Positions 7,689-16,965 of a stretch of DNA of 64,000 bases are shown piece after piece. The notes under the pieces were generated by a model. The model made no database searches, was not told where the DNA came from, and was given only the letters and a program-made list of their open reading frames with translations. The stretch covers positions 434,001-498,000 of the forward strand of contig NZ_JAHXYW010000002.1 in assembly GCF_019969725.1 (NCBI RefSeq), in the 5' to 3' direction. The stretch's first letter is position 1. Every line of letters begins with the position of its first letter. The stretch comes from Neobacillus bataviensis (GTDB lineage Bacteria > Bacillota > Bacilli > Bacillales_B > DSM-18226). The translations under genes were made by a program, and so were the position numbers.

Positions 7689-8117
7689 TTATTGATGTTG
7701 GCCTTCAGTGAAAATTTGGAAGTTTACGCCAAACTTATCTGTTACGCTGCCATATGCAGGGCTAAAGAAAGTTTCTTGAAGTGGCATGCCCACTTGACCG
7801 CCATCTTCTAATGCATTAAAAAATCTGCGGGATTTCTCTGCGTCGTTTGTAGAAATACAGATGGTTACTTGATTTCCGCTTTGATGAGGTTGGCCAGGGA
7901 AGGTATCAGACAACATGAGCTCGCTTTCGCCAATTTTGATTGTTGCGTGACTTACACGATCCTTTGCTTCAGCTGGAAGTGGAAATTCAGGATTTTCCGG
8001 CATCTCTCCGAAAGATTGACTAAATAGAACTTGTGCATCTAATGCATTTTGGTAAAACTGGATTGCTTCTTTTGCATTTCCGTCCATTACTAAATAAGGA
8101 ATCAATTTTACTGTCAT
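7689..8117 (-). CDS. VOC-family protein (PhnB-like)
   Basis: A 142-residue vicinal-oxygen-chelate fold protein of the PhnB/YjdN-like group: LIPYLVMDGNAKEAIQFYQNAL at the N-terminus and SVTDKFGVNFQIF at the C-terminus. The start is ATG 8117, which has the ribosome binding site AAGGAGAGA. The longer upstream reading frame has no such site. PhnB-like proteins are usually annotated as glyoxalase/bleomycin-resistance-like and the true substrate is unknown. It is a single-gene unit between two terminators. Confidence 0.85.
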   Translation of the reverse strand: MTVKLIPYLVMDGNAKEAIQFYQNALDAQVLFSQSFGEMPENPEFPLPAEAKDRVSHATIKIGESELMLSDTFPGQPHQSGNQVTICISTNDAEKSRRFFNALEDGGQVGMPLQETFFSPAYGSVTDKFGVNFQIFTEGQHQ

Positions 8118-8294
8118 ATAAATCTCTCCTTGGCCTATATGTATTTTTTTATTACTATGCACGATAACATAGTGATTAGGCAGCCTGATTAACAGCAGGC
8201 CCACATCTCATTATTACCGATATTTCAATTATAAAACAAGGAACATTTGTTCGTAAATATATTTTTGGCTAAAAAGGAAAATTTTTTTAAAAGA

Positions 8295-8326
8295 GAGCAT
8301 GTGCGTAATAAATTTCGCACATGCTC
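8295..8326 (-). terminator. Terminator of the DinB-like gene
   Basis: A perfect 11-bp stem, GAGCATGTGCG with CGCACATGCTC, is followed on the minus strand by a T-rich tract. Confidence 0.75.
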
Positions 8327-8340
8327 AAATATTTAACCCA

Positions 8341-8862
8341 TTAAAAAGCGGCTATGTATTTATCATTAATAATTTTTCGATGGTGGATTTCGTGTCCGGC
8401 AATGATGAAGGCGACAGCCCGGGCAGTGACCTCTGTGTTATTAGCGAATCCTATATTGGCCCACGCCTCATTCGGCATATTTTCAATCAGGGTGATTGTT
8501 GCTTTTCTTGTTGCAATAAAGTCATCAAGGATATTTTTAACAGGCAGTCTGTTGATTTGCGAACCTGCAACATAATCATTTTCGTCAAAGCCAGCTAAAG
8601 CTGTTTGATCCCCGCGGCCAATTCGCAGCAAACGATAGCTCATGATTCTTTCCGTATCTGTCATATGACCGAGAACTTCTTTAATACTCCATTTTCCAGG
8701 GGCATAGCGAAATTCTGCATCCACTTCCGAGATATTCTCAAAAAGTTCCGTAACCTTCACAAGATTTTCTTTTAAAAGTGTCAATAGGTCCACTTCAGGA
8801 ACTGAATTTACATAAGGCACATAATACTCAGGAAACTCACTTGCATTTGGACGTTGAAGCAT
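8341..8862 (-). CDS. DinB-family protein
   Basis: A 173-residue DinB/YfiT-like four-helix-bundle protein. Three putative metal-binding histidines are visible in GKWSIKEVLGHMTDTERIM and GHEIHHRKII. Such proteins are metal-dependent and include thiol transferases (bacillithiol S-transferases in Bacillaceae) and stress-induced proteins. The start is taken at ATG 8862, eight bases from the GAGGGGAG site. ATG 8868 is only two bases from it. It is divergent from an acetyltransferase gene. A bacillithiol-transferase role is possible but unproven. Confidence 0.8.
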   Translation of the reverse strand: MLQRPNASEFPEYYVPYVNSVPEVDLLTLLKENLVKVTELFENISEVDAEFRYAPGKWSIKEVLGHMTDTERIMSYRLLRIGRGDQTALAGFDENDYVAGSQINRLPVKNILDDFIATRKATITLIENMPNEAWANIGFANNTEVTARAVAFIIAGHEIHHRKIINDKYIAAF

Positions 8863-8976
8863 TATCATCTCTCCCCTCGATTTTTCACAATTACATCTCA
8901 ATCCTACCATAATTTTCATGCAAATTAAATTAATGGAATCAGTGTTAAGATATGCATTAAAATAATAAAAAAGAGA

Positions 8977-9744
8977 ATGGTGCGGATTAAATTGCTTGAT
9001 ATCACGAAAATAGAGCAAATGGCAAGTGATTCATTTAAAGTCTTAAATGGATTACCCCAATATATTACCTTGGAACAAAAGGAAAAAGCTAAAATTACTG
9101 ATACAGACATAAAATCGTTAATCGAGGCATGTGAGGATTATCATTTAGAACGACTGGGAGTTATTCTAGACAGCGCCGCAAGCAGGTTTGATTACCTATC
9201 AAATTTGCTCTTAATTCATGGGTTCGAGCATTTTTCATCTAAGGTTGAAGTCTATAAAGAGTTAGTAAACTTACCAACATACGAAACTACTTTTCAATGG
9301 CAGTCCTTAGAGGAGCCTGATCTATCGGAAAAACAATTTATACGATACTGGGAACATTGTATGATTGGCTCTGACAATAAATCATCGTCGTTATCTATGG
9401 ATCAGCATTTAATGTCTGTAAAGAGCGAATTAGGAGCTAGATGGCGAAAATCCTGCCGTGTATTTTCTCAAGAAAAAACGCCAATTGGAATTTCTATTCC
9501 ACACATAGAACCTCGAACAGAGGATGAAGGCAGGCTTTTCTACTTTGGAATATTACCGGAAGCTAGAGGGAAAGGCCTAAGTGCATCCTTGCATCTACAA
9601 TCGTTATGCCACTTAAAGGAAATGGGTGCCACCCACTATATAGGAAGCACCCATTTGGAAAATAAAAAAATGCAAAGAGTATTTGAAAAAAATGGCTGCA
9701 GAATTACGGCCTATACGGAATCTTTTTACAAGTATTTCCGATAA
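8977..9744 (+). CDS. GNAT-family N-acetyltransferase
   Basis: A 255-residue protein whose C-terminal half carries the GNAT acetyl-CoA-binding signature GILPEARGKGLSASLHLQSL followed by a HLENKKMQRVFEKNGCR segment, the usual alpha4/beta6 region. The N-terminal 120 residues are not recognisable and may be a degenerate second GNAT half. The ribosome binding site at the ATG is weak. It is followed by a short terminator hairpin. The acceptor substrate is unknown. Confidence 0.8.
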   Translation: MVRIKLLDITKIEQMASDSFKVLNGLPQYITLEQKEKAKITDTDIKSLIEACEDYHLERLGVILDSAASRFDYLSNLLLIHGFEHFSSKVEVYKELVNLPTYETTFQWQSLEEPDLSEKQFIRYWEHCMIGSDNKSSSLSMDQHLMSVKSELGARWRKSCRVFSQEKTPIGISIPHIEPRTEDEGRLFYFGILPEARGKGLSASLHLQSLCHLKEMGATHYIGSTHLENKKMQRVFEKNGCRITAYTESFYKYFR

Positions 9745-9750
9745 ACATAG

Positions 9751-9777
9751 AAGGATACCGGTTCAAAGGTATCCTTT
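9751..9777 (+). terminator. Terminator of the GNAT gene
   Basis: A 9-bp perfect stem, AAGGATACC with GGTATCCTT, is followed by TAGTTTTGGT. The U-tract is weak. The rest of the gap to 9905 shows nothing else. Confidence 0.65.
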
Positions 9778-9905
9778 AGTTTTGGTCTGAATTATTCCAT
9801 TTTTCAAAAAATAAACAGAAATTCAGAAAGGCTATTTTCTCAAAAAACGATAAATAATATACTTCCAATTTGTGCATATTAAAAAGAAAAAAGGAATGGC
9901 CTTAG

Positions 9906-10394
9906 ATGAAACATAATAAGATGTTGCTGCTCATTTTGATGATATTACCATGGCTGTCCGTGCCCTTTTTAGGGAAGCGGACAATTAAACGCTTTTTTCC
10001 AGGTGCACTATTCATGGGGGCATGGATAACGGTTGAAAGTATTTTAGCTAAAAAAAGAGTCTGGTGGCGGTTCACCGATAAACTGATTCCAGGTGTAATG
10101 GGAGAAATTCCTTTTATTGTTGGACCCTTCTTTGTGGGTTCATTATGGATTTTCAAATTGACCTTTGGTAACTTTTTTCGATATTTAATAGTGAATCTAA
10201 TAACTGATGTCCTATTTACATTTTTAGGGATGCATTTTTTACGCAGACTGGGAATAGTATCGCTCGTTCGAATGAAGCATTACCAAATGAGCCTTTTATT
10301 TATGGCAAAATCAGTATTAATGTACATATTCCAAGGCTCAATTGAAAAATTACGAAATAAACCTAGAGCGCTTCTGCAAAGGATATTTTCATAA
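9906..10394 (+). CDS. Hypothetical integral membrane protein
   Basis: A 162-residue protein with about four hydrophobic segments (roughly residues 5-22, 30-45, 68-88 and 93-112) and basic loops, so a membrane protein with positive cytoplasmic segments is expected. No catalytic motif or known domain is recognised. It is a single-gene unit ended by a clear terminator. Proteins of this kind occur in Bacillaceae as uncharacterised membrane proteins. Confidence 0.7.
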   Translation: MKHNKMLLLILMILPWLSVPFLGKRTIKRFFPGALFMGAWITVESILAKKRVWWRFTDKLIPGVMGEIPFIVGPFFVGSLWIFKLTFGNFFRYLIVNLITDVLFTFLGMHFLRRLGIVSLVRMKHYQMSLLFMAKSVLMYIFQGSIEKLRNKPRALLQRIFS

Positions 10395-10397
10395 ATA

Positions 10398-10425
10398 AAA
10401 ACACCACAAGTTAACGTGGTGTTTT
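10398..10425 (+). terminator. Terminator
   Basis: A perfect 10-bp stem, AAAACACCAC with GTGGTGTTTT, and an 8-base loop are followed by ATTTTTT. Confidence 0.85.
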
Positions 10426-10506
10426 ATTTTTTCAGGAGATTCTCATCCATAATCAACCGTGCATACGATAAATAGACAAATAGATAATGTAACAGGGGGG
10501 AGAAAG

Positions 10507-10734
10507 TTGAGTTTCTTCTTGGTGGGAATTGTTTATTGGCTATTGATCGGCGCATCCATTCTGCTGTTTATTTGGGGGATTTTGAAAAAATCCTGGAAAG
10601 CCTTTTTGTGGAGCGGAATTGCCCTTTTATTACCAAGCATTGCCATGTTTGCAGGCGATGCAGAGGGATTGTTTAGATGGATAGGAGTCCTTTCTTTAAT
10701 TTTGTTCGGATTAGCCTACTGGACGAAAAAATAA
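10507..10734 (+). CDS. Small hydrophobic membrane protein
   Basis: The start is assigned to TTG 10507, because the strong AGGGGGGAG site lies five bases upstream of it. The longer frame from GTG 10459 runs through this site. The 75-residue product has three hydrophobic segments (about residues 3-22, 31-46 and 52-70). No family is recognised. It stands alone, with a strong terminator at 10813-10857. Confidence 0.6.
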   Translation: MSFFLVGIVYWLLIGASILLFIWGILKKSWKAFLWSGIALLLPSIAMFAGDAEGLFRWIGVLSLILFGLAYWTKK

Positions 10735-10812
10735 ATTGCTTGCTTTTTTAAAAGAAGCTAATATTTTATTAATTTTTCTTTCATAAATAGGATTGCTACT
10801 GTTCATTCAGGC

Positions 10813-10857
10813 AAAACCTAAGACTAATGCACTTATGATTAGTTTTAGGTTTTTTTT
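10813..10857 (+). terminator. Strong terminator
   Basis: A 16-bp stem (10813-10828 with 10838-10853, one G-T wobble) is followed by eight T residues. Confidence 0.85.
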
Positions 10858-10881
10858 ATTAAACTCTTCCTAAAAAGATGA

Positions 10882-12381
<1,500 letters not shown>

Positions 12382-12393
12382 ATTTGAAAAAAA

Positions 12394-12432
12394 CCTGCCT
12401 ATACGGTATTCCGTAAATGGCAGGCTCTTTTT
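12394..12432. terminator. Terminator between GH1 and SMR genes
   Basis: The outer stem CCTGCC/GGCAGG encloses an inner TACGG/CCGTA stem, followed by CTCTTTTT. It lies between convergent genes. Confidence 0.75.
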
Positions 12433-12438
12433 AATTGT

Positions 12439-12753
12439 TTAAGAAAGTGCTCTTAACCCTATGACACCAATGATAATCATCATAACACTTATTACACGTC
12501 CCAAGCTTTTGGATTCTCCAAAAAGAAGCATGTTCACAGCAACAGCTCCGGCCGTACCAATCCCTATCCATACTGCATAGGCGATACTTACCTGTAAATA
12601 GTAGAAAGATGCATATAAGAAACCAAAGGATGCCCCAAAGCCCCCTATATAGAGGATTCCATTACGAACGGTTTTCTGTTGACTATATAATTTTAGCCCG
12701 GCCGCACCGATAATCTCGCTTGCTCCCGCAAGAATAACGAATAACCAGCCCAT
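12439..12753 (-). CDS. Small multidrug resistance (SMR) family transporter, subunit 2
   Basis: A 104-residue four-helix SMR protein. The key membrane Glu is in GASEIIGAAGLK (helix 1), and IAYAVWIGIGTAGAV and the GVIGLRALS end are typical. The gene starts one base after the stop of the neighbouring SMR gene, as in paired heterodimeric pumps such as YkkC/YkkD. In Bacillus the YkkCD pair exports guanidine and some cationic drugs. No guanidine riboswitch was seen upstream, so the substrate is open. Confidence 0.88.
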   Translation of the reverse strand: MGWLFVILAGASEIIGAAGLKLYSQQKTVRNGILYIGGFGASFGFLYASFYYLQVSIAYAVWIGIGTAGAVAVNMLLFGESKSLGRVISVMMIIIGVIGLRALS

Positions 12754-12754
12754 A

Positions 12755-13102
12755 TCAGGCTGCTCCCTTTAAAGCTTCTTTTTCCTGTTGATTATCTGCA
12801 AGATTTAAGCCAATCACGCCCAGAATAATAATAACAACAAAAAGAAATTTCGCACCGCTAAAGCTTTGACCAAAAAGGAAGACATCCATTAATACCGTAC
12901 CAATGGTTCCTACTCCTGAAAAAATAGCATAAACAGTGCCAGTCGGGAGGCTTTCGCATGCTTTGGGAAGAAAGTGAAAGTCGGTTAAAATAATTCCAAT
13001 AATGATTGCCCACTGCCACCAGGTATCAGCAACATTGAAGCCGTATACCCACATTAATTCAAACAAACAAGTTAAAGCTACATATACCCATGCTTTATTC
13101 AA
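12755..13102 (-). CDS. SMR family transporter, subunit 1
   Basis: A 115-residue SMR protein with Glu in CLFELMWVYGF (helix 1) and GTVYAIFSGVGTIGTVLMDVFLFGQ. A basic, charged C-terminal tail follows helix 4. The start is TTG 13102, eight bases downstream of AGAGGTGG. Extending to ATG 13135 would place a basic segment before the first helix and would ignore the ribosome site. It is the first gene of a two-gene unit, so it most likely forms an asymmetric heterodimer with the next product. Confidence 0.85.
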   Translation of the reverse strand: MNKAWVYVALTCLFELMWVYGFNVADTWWQWAIIIGIILTDFHFLPKACESLPTGTVYAIFSGVGTIGTVLMDVFLFGQSFSGAKFLFVVIIILGVIGLNLADNQQEKEALKGAA

Positions 13103-13211
13103 TAAAACCCACCTCTTAAGGACTCTCTTCTTCATGTTAATTTATTTTGAGGTTAAACCTATTTTAGAATACCATATCTAGCTAAAAAATAATTTCAAAC
13201 TGGGATAAAGC

Positions 13212-13253
13212 GTGATTTACATCACAAAAGACGATTATTTTTACGATTATAAT
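13212..13253 (+). promoter_or_regulatory. Fnr/Crp-type box and -10 of the hemoglobin gene
   Basis: GTGATTTACATCAC (13212-13225) matches the GTGA-N6-TCAC core of Fnr/Crp sites. TATAAT is at 13248-13253, predicting a transcript start near 13260. The box is then centred at about -41.5, the classical activator position. No good -35 is present. Confidence 0.7.
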
Positions 13254-13281
13254 AATGGAAATAAGGAATACATTAAAGAGG

Positions 13282-13683
13282 ATGGTGAAGGAATTGGAAT
13301 ACGCATTTAAAACACTTTATAGTGAGATTGGCGGACAAGAAACAATCGATAAGCTTGTCGATGCATTTTATCCACGAGTGTATGCTGATCCGGAATTAAG
13401 ACCGTTATTTGAAGGGGATATGGAAGAAATCAAGCGTAAGCAGCGGATGTTCCTGCCGCAATTCTTAGGAGGACCGGCTCTTTACAGCCAGGAATTTGGC
13501 CCGCCGGCGATGAGAGAACGGCATTTGCCATTCGAGGTGACACCTAGAAGGGCACAATGCTGGCTCCGCTGTATGAGGGAAGCCTTTGAGGAAATTGGTC
13601 TTGATCAAAACCCAGCAGGATTAGCATTTTATGACCGCTTAACACAAGTAGCCGGAATTATGGTGAATAGTCCGGATAAATGA
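13282..13683 (+). CDS. Truncated hemoglobin, group II (trHbO-like)
   Basis: A 2-on-2 globin of about 130 residues, close to YjbI of B. subtilis. Visible are FYPRVYADPELRPLF (B10 Tyr region), RKQRMFLPQFLGGPALY, MRERHLPFEVT with the proximal His, and the group II Trp in RAQCWLRCM. Such proteins bind O2, NO or peroxides. The start is uncertain: ATG 13282, GTG 13285 and TTG 13294 are all downstream of the predicted transcript start near 13260, whereas ATG 13255 is excluded. The Fnr-like box suggests induction when oxygen falls. A terminator follows at once. Confidence 0.85.
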   Translation: MVKELEYAFKTLYSEIGGQETIDKLVDAFYPRVYADPELRPLFEGDMEEIKRKQRMFLPQFLGGPALYSQEFGPPAMRERHLPFEVTPRRAQCWLRCMREAFEEIGLDQNPAGLAFYDRLTQVAGIMVNSPDK

Positions 13684-13716
13684 AACATGTTCAGATTAAC
13701 TGGGCATGTTTTTTTA
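13683..13716 (+). terminator. Terminator of the hemoglobin gene
   Basis: A 12-bp stem (13683-13694 with 13700-13711, two G-U pairs) with a 5-base loop is followed by a T-tract. Confidence 0.75.
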
Positions 13717-13736
13717 TGGAAGGGGAGTGAATAGAA

Positions 13737-13830
13737 ATTGTAGAATGTAGGTTGGACTTTGTAGAGTGTTCTTTGAAATTTGTAGAATACACCATCAATT
13801 TGTAGAAAACCCCATTATATTTGTAGAATC
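13737..13830. repeat. Five TTTGTAGAA-type direct repeats at 20-21 bp period
   Basis: TTGTAGA cores start at 13738, 13759, 13780, 13800 and 13821, giving spacings of 21, 21, 20 and 21 bp. Spacer sequences differ. There is no coding potential. The repeats lie just upstream of the sigma-54 enhancer elements in a 388-bp gap. Confidence 0.8.
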
Positions 13831-13842
13831 CGCCCTCTCGAT

Positions 13843-13911
13843 ATTCCGCAAAAACGGAATTTTCCCGATTTCCGGAATCCGCAACCTAACTTTTTTCCGA
13901 AAAAACGGAAA
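13843..13911 (+). promoter_or_regulatory. Three putative enhancer sites (TTCCG-N6-CGGAA)
   Basis: ATTCCG-N6-CGGAAT (13843-13860), TTCCC-N6-CGGAA (13862-13877, one mismatch) and TTTCCG-N6-CGGAAA (13894-13911) lie about 87-138 bases upstream of the predicted sigma-54 start. They are candidate binding sites for the activator encoded at 17849-19234. Confidence 0.65.
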
Positions 13912-13963
13912 TCCGCCATCCACGATATTACCAAAAAGCTTAATTTTCAAATTATTATAAAAA

Positions 13964-13979
13964 TGGCACAGAACTTGCA
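13964..13979 (+). promoter_or_regulatory. Sigma-54 (SigL) -24/-12 promoter
   Basis: TGGCACAGAACTTGCA matches the consensus TGGCAC-N5-TTGCA at every defined base. The predicted start is near 13990. It drives the permease-scoA-scoB-dehydrogenase operon. Confidence 0.88.
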
Positions 13980-14028
13980 ATTAAATACTAGTGCAAGGGG
14001 AATTTTCGTTAAGGAGGATTGAAATTTT

Positions 14029-14043
14029 TTGTAACCGCTTTCT
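14029..14043 (+). promoter_or_regulatory. cre box
   Basis: TTGTAACCGCTTTCT fits the cre consensus WTGNAANCGNWNNCW at all positions. It lies about 40-50 bases downstream of the sigma-54 start, where bound CcpA would act as a roadblock. Confidence 0.7.
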
Positions 14044-14071
14044 GTGAAAAAATTGAACAAGGGGGATTTTC

Positions 14072-15508
14072 ATGGATTTAATCGTAATACTCTTAGCCTT
14101 AGGCCTATTAATGTTTGTTGCCTACAGAGGTTTTTCTGTAATCTTATTTGCACCTATCTGCGCACTTTTTGCGGTTTTGTTAACCGAGCCAAGCTATGTA
14201 TTGCCTTTCTTTTCAAGTGTTTTCATGGAAAAGATGGTCGGCTTTATTAAAAACTATTTTCCTGTCTTTTTATTAGGGGCTATTTTTGGAAAGGTAGTTG
14301 AAATGTCAGGACTGGCAGAGTCCATCGCCAAAACAATCGTGAAGCTGCTAGGTGCGAAACGAGCCATCTTAACGATTGTGTTATTAGGAGCAATTTTAAC
14401 CTATAGCGGTGTAAGTTTGTTCGTTGTCGTCTTTGCTGTTTTCCCGTTTGCTGCCCATCTTTTTAGGAAAGCGAATATTCCAAAAAGGTTAATCCCAGGA
14501 ACAATTGCATTAGGTGCCTTTACCTTTACGATGGATGCCTTGCCGGGTACGCCGCAAATTCAAAACGTTATTCCGATTAATTTCTTTAAAACGGATATTT
14601 ATGCTGCACCATTGTTAGGGATCATTGGCGGAGTATTCGTCTTGGTACTTGGACTATTATACTTAGAATCCAGAAGGAAAAAGGCCGAAAAAGCTGGAGA
14701 GGGCTATTTCGGATTTGGTACTGAAACGGCATCCGCTGCTGAAAACCTCGCTAAAAAGGAAGAACCTGCAGCCAACTTCTCAACGGAACAGTCAACAGCA
14801 AGACAAATTTTAGCGTTTGTTCCGCTTATTCTTGTAGGAGTTATGAACAAAGTTTTTGTAACAAATATACCGAAATGGTATCCAAACGGATTTGATTTTT
14901 CCCAGATTGGTTTAAAAGCTTTTGGTGTTGTAGATGTCGGGGCGGTAGCAGCGATTTGGGCCGTTGAAATGGCATTAGTGGTTGGAATTATTTCTACTAT
15001 TCTATTTGACTGGAAGCGAGTCACGCAAAACTTTAAAGAGGGACTGAACACAAGTATCGGCGGTTCCTTGCTTGCTACGATGAATACGGGTGCTGAATAT
15101 GGCTTCGGCGGCGTCATTGCGGCATTGCCAGGGTTTACAGCCATTAGTGACGGGATTTCGAATACCTTTACAAACCCGCTCGTAAATGGTGCTGTCACTA
15201 CCTCCACACTAGCTGGGATTACCGGATCTGCTTCAGGAGGAATGGGAATCGCCTTAAGTGCGATGGCTGAAAAATATAATCAAGCAATCGCAGCTGCTAA
15301 CATTCCACCTGAGGTTATGCACCGGGTTATTTCGATGGCATCAGGCGGTATGGATACCCTTCCGCATAACGGGGCGGTTATTACATTACTTGCTGTAACG
15401 GGACTTACCCATCGTCAATCCTATCGTGATATCTTTGCTGTTACGATTATCAAAACACTGGCAGTATTCTTTATCATTGCCGTCTATTCATTAACAGGTA
15501 TTGTCTAA
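14072..15508 (+). CDS. GntP-family permease (YxjC-like)
   Basis: A 478-residue transporter with about 12 hydrophobic segments of the GntP/Ion transporter superfamily, including the paired FTMDALPGTPQIQN and GGMDTLPHNGAVITLL half-motifs of the internal repeat. The first place in the operon, followed by scoA, scoB and a 3-hydroxybutyrate dehydrogenase, points to uptake of 3-hydroxybutyrate or acetoacetate. The same gene order (yxjC-scoA-scoB-yxjF) is known in B. subtilis. RBS GGGGG precedes the ATG. Control is by the sigma-54 promoter and cre described upstream. Confidence 0.88.
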   Translation: MDLIVILLALGLLMFVAYRGFSVILFAPICALFAVLLTEPSYVLPFFSSVFMEKMVGFIKNYFPVFLLGAIFGKVVEMSGLAESIAKTIVKLLGAKRAILTIVLLGAILTYSGVSLFVVVFAVFPFAAHLFRKANIPKRLIPGTIALGAFTFTMDALPGTPQIQNVIPINFFKTDIYAAPLLGIIGGVFVLVLGLLYLESRRKKAEKAGEGYFGFGTETASAAENLAKKEEPAANFSTEQSTARQILAFVPLILVGVMNKVFVTNIPKWYPNGFDFSQIGLKAFGVVDVGAVAAIWAVEMALVVGIISTILFDWKRVTQNFKEGLNTSIGGSLLATMNTGAEYGFGGVIAALPGFTAISDGISNTFTNPLVNGAVTTSTLAGITGSASGGMGIALSAMAEKYNQAIAAANIPPEVMHRVISMASGGMDTLPHNGAVITLLAVTGLTHRQSYRDIFAVTIIKTLAVFFIIAVYSLTGIV

Positions 15509-15576
15509 TCAAAAAGCTTTCGAAATAAGCAGCCGCTTGTTTCGTAAGTTTAAATCTATAAAAGGGGGATAACGGA

Positions 15577-16278
15577 ATGAGTAAGGGAAAAGTAATTAAT
15601 TCATTTGAAAAAGCTATCGATGATATTCATGACGGAGCCACCATCATTGTAGGCGGGTTCGGTCTTTGCGGGATACCGGAAAAGGCAATTTTAGCTTTAA
15701 GAGATAAAGGTGTTAAGGACCTGACCATAGTGAGCAATAACTGTGGTGTCGATGATTGGGGCCTCGGCCTATTACTTGCCAATAAGCAAATTAAAAAAAT
15801 GATTTCTTCCTATGTAGGGGAAAACAAGATTTTCGAACGTCAATTTTTAAGTGGGGAATTAGAGGTGGAGCTTGTGCCCCAAGGTACACTCGCTGAACGT
15901 ATCCGTGCAGGCGGTGCCGGCATCCCTGGGTTTTATACGGCTACAGGAGTCGGAACACCTATTGCTGATGGAAAGGAACTTAAAGACTTTGACGGCAAAA
16001 CCTATCTTCTTGAAAAAGCGATTGTTGGTGACTTTGCACTAGTGAAGGCTTGGAAAGGGGATCGGTTAGGGAATTTAGTGTACGACAAAACGGCAAGAAA
16101 TTTTAACCCGCTCGCTGCAATGGCTGGAAAGGTGACCATTGCAGAGGTAGAAGAAATCGTCGGCGCTGGTGAACTCAATCCAGACCATATTCATACACCG
16201 AGCATTTATGTCCAACGTGTACTGGCAGGGGAATTATACGAAAAGAGAATTGAAAGAAGGACGGTTATTCAAGCATAG
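15577..16278 (+). CDS. scoA: 3-oxoacid CoA-transferase subunit A
   Basis: A 233-residue family I CoA-transferase alpha subunit. [10 protein letters not shown] near residue 26, [12 protein letters not shown], and [17 protein letters not shown] are typical of succinyl-CoA:3-oxoacid CoA-transferase. With subunit B it moves CoA from succinyl-CoA to acetoacetate. RBS AGGGGG lies ahead of the ATG. It is 68 bases after the permease and 15 bases before scoB. Confidence 0.92.
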   Translation: MSKGKVINSFEKAIDDIHDGATIIVGGFGLCGIPEKAILALRDKGVKDLTIVSNNCGVDDWGLGLLLANKQIKKMISSYVGENKIFERQFLSGELEVELVPQGTLAERIRAGGAGIPGFYTATGVGTPIADGKELKDFDGKTYLLEKAIVGDFALVKAWKGDRLGNLVYDKTARNFNPLAAMAGKVTIAEVEEIVGAGELNPDHIHTPSIYVQRVLAGELYEKRIERRTVIQA

Positions 16279-16293
16279 AGAGGAGAATCTTTA

Positions 16294-16947
16294 ATGGACG
16301 TTCGCCATAAAATTATTAAACGGGCAGTGCAGGAAATTGAGGATGGCATGAATGTTAATTTAGGGATTGGGATGCCGACACTGCTGGCCAATGAAATCCC
16401 TCCGGAATACAGTGTTTTACTGCAATCAGAAAATGGCTTATTAGGTATAGGTCCTTATCCGGACGAAGAACATGTCGATCCAGATTTAATCAACGCAGGA
16501 AAAGAAACAGTAACTGCTGTACAGGGTGCTTCTTACTTTGATAGTGCTGAATCCTTTGCGATGATCCGCGGCGGCCATATTGATTTAGCCATTCTTGGCG
16601 GCATGGAGGTATCAGAAAAAGGGGATCTCGCCAACTGGATGATACCAGGGAAAATGATAAAAGGCATGGGCGGAGCCATGGATCTTGTCAATGGAGCGAA
16701 GCGGGTAGTTGTGATTATGGAACATGTAAATAAATATGGTGAATCAAAAATAAAGAAGGAATGTACACTTCCTTTGACTGGTCAAAAGGTTGTCCATCGC
16801 CTTATTACCGATTTAGCCATATTTGATTTCAATGAAGACGGAATGGTGTTAACGGAATTGCAGGAAGGAACCACCATAAAAGAAGTGCAGGAAAAAACGG
16901 AAGCCGGTTTTAGTGTAAGCCCGCAGCTTATGTCAAACCAACAATAA
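16294..16947 (+). CDS. scoB: 3-oxoacid CoA-transferase subunit B
   Basis: A 217-residue beta subunit. The catalytic glutamate is E46 in [12 protein letters not shown], and the [13 protein letters not shown] and [19 protein letters not shown] blocks are conserved. RBS AGAGGAGA precedes the ATG. It sits directly between scoA and the dehydrogenase and completes the acetoacetate-activating enzyme. Confidence 0.92.
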   Translation: MDVRHKIIKRAVQEIEDGMNVNLGIGMPTLLANEIPPEYSVLLQSENGLLGIGPYPDEEHVDPDLINAGKETVTAVQGASYFDSAESFAMIRGGHIDLAILGGMEVSEKGDLANWMIPGKMIKGMGGAMDLVNGAKRVVVIMEHVNKYGESKIKKECTLPLTGQKVVHRLITDLAIFDFNEDGMVLTELQEGTTIKEVQEKTEAGFSVSPQLMSNQQ

Positions 16948-16965
16948 ACAGGGAGAGTGCACGAA

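Noticed and set aside
8299..8598. Plus-strand ORF opposite the DinB gene
   Set aside because: It starts inside the terminator hairpin, has no ribosome site and is a shadow of the DinB frame.
13103..13254. Guanidine riboswitch ahead of the SMR pair
   Set aside because: The gap is too short and lacks the conserved ACG-rich elements of the ykkC motif.
13737..13830. Possible CRISPR array
   Set aside because: The repeats are only 7-11 bp with about 10-bp spacers, and no cas gene is present.
14019..14081. Short leader peptide starting at TTG before the GntP gene
   Set aside because: The AAGGAGG site lies only one base before the TTG, which is too close for initiation.
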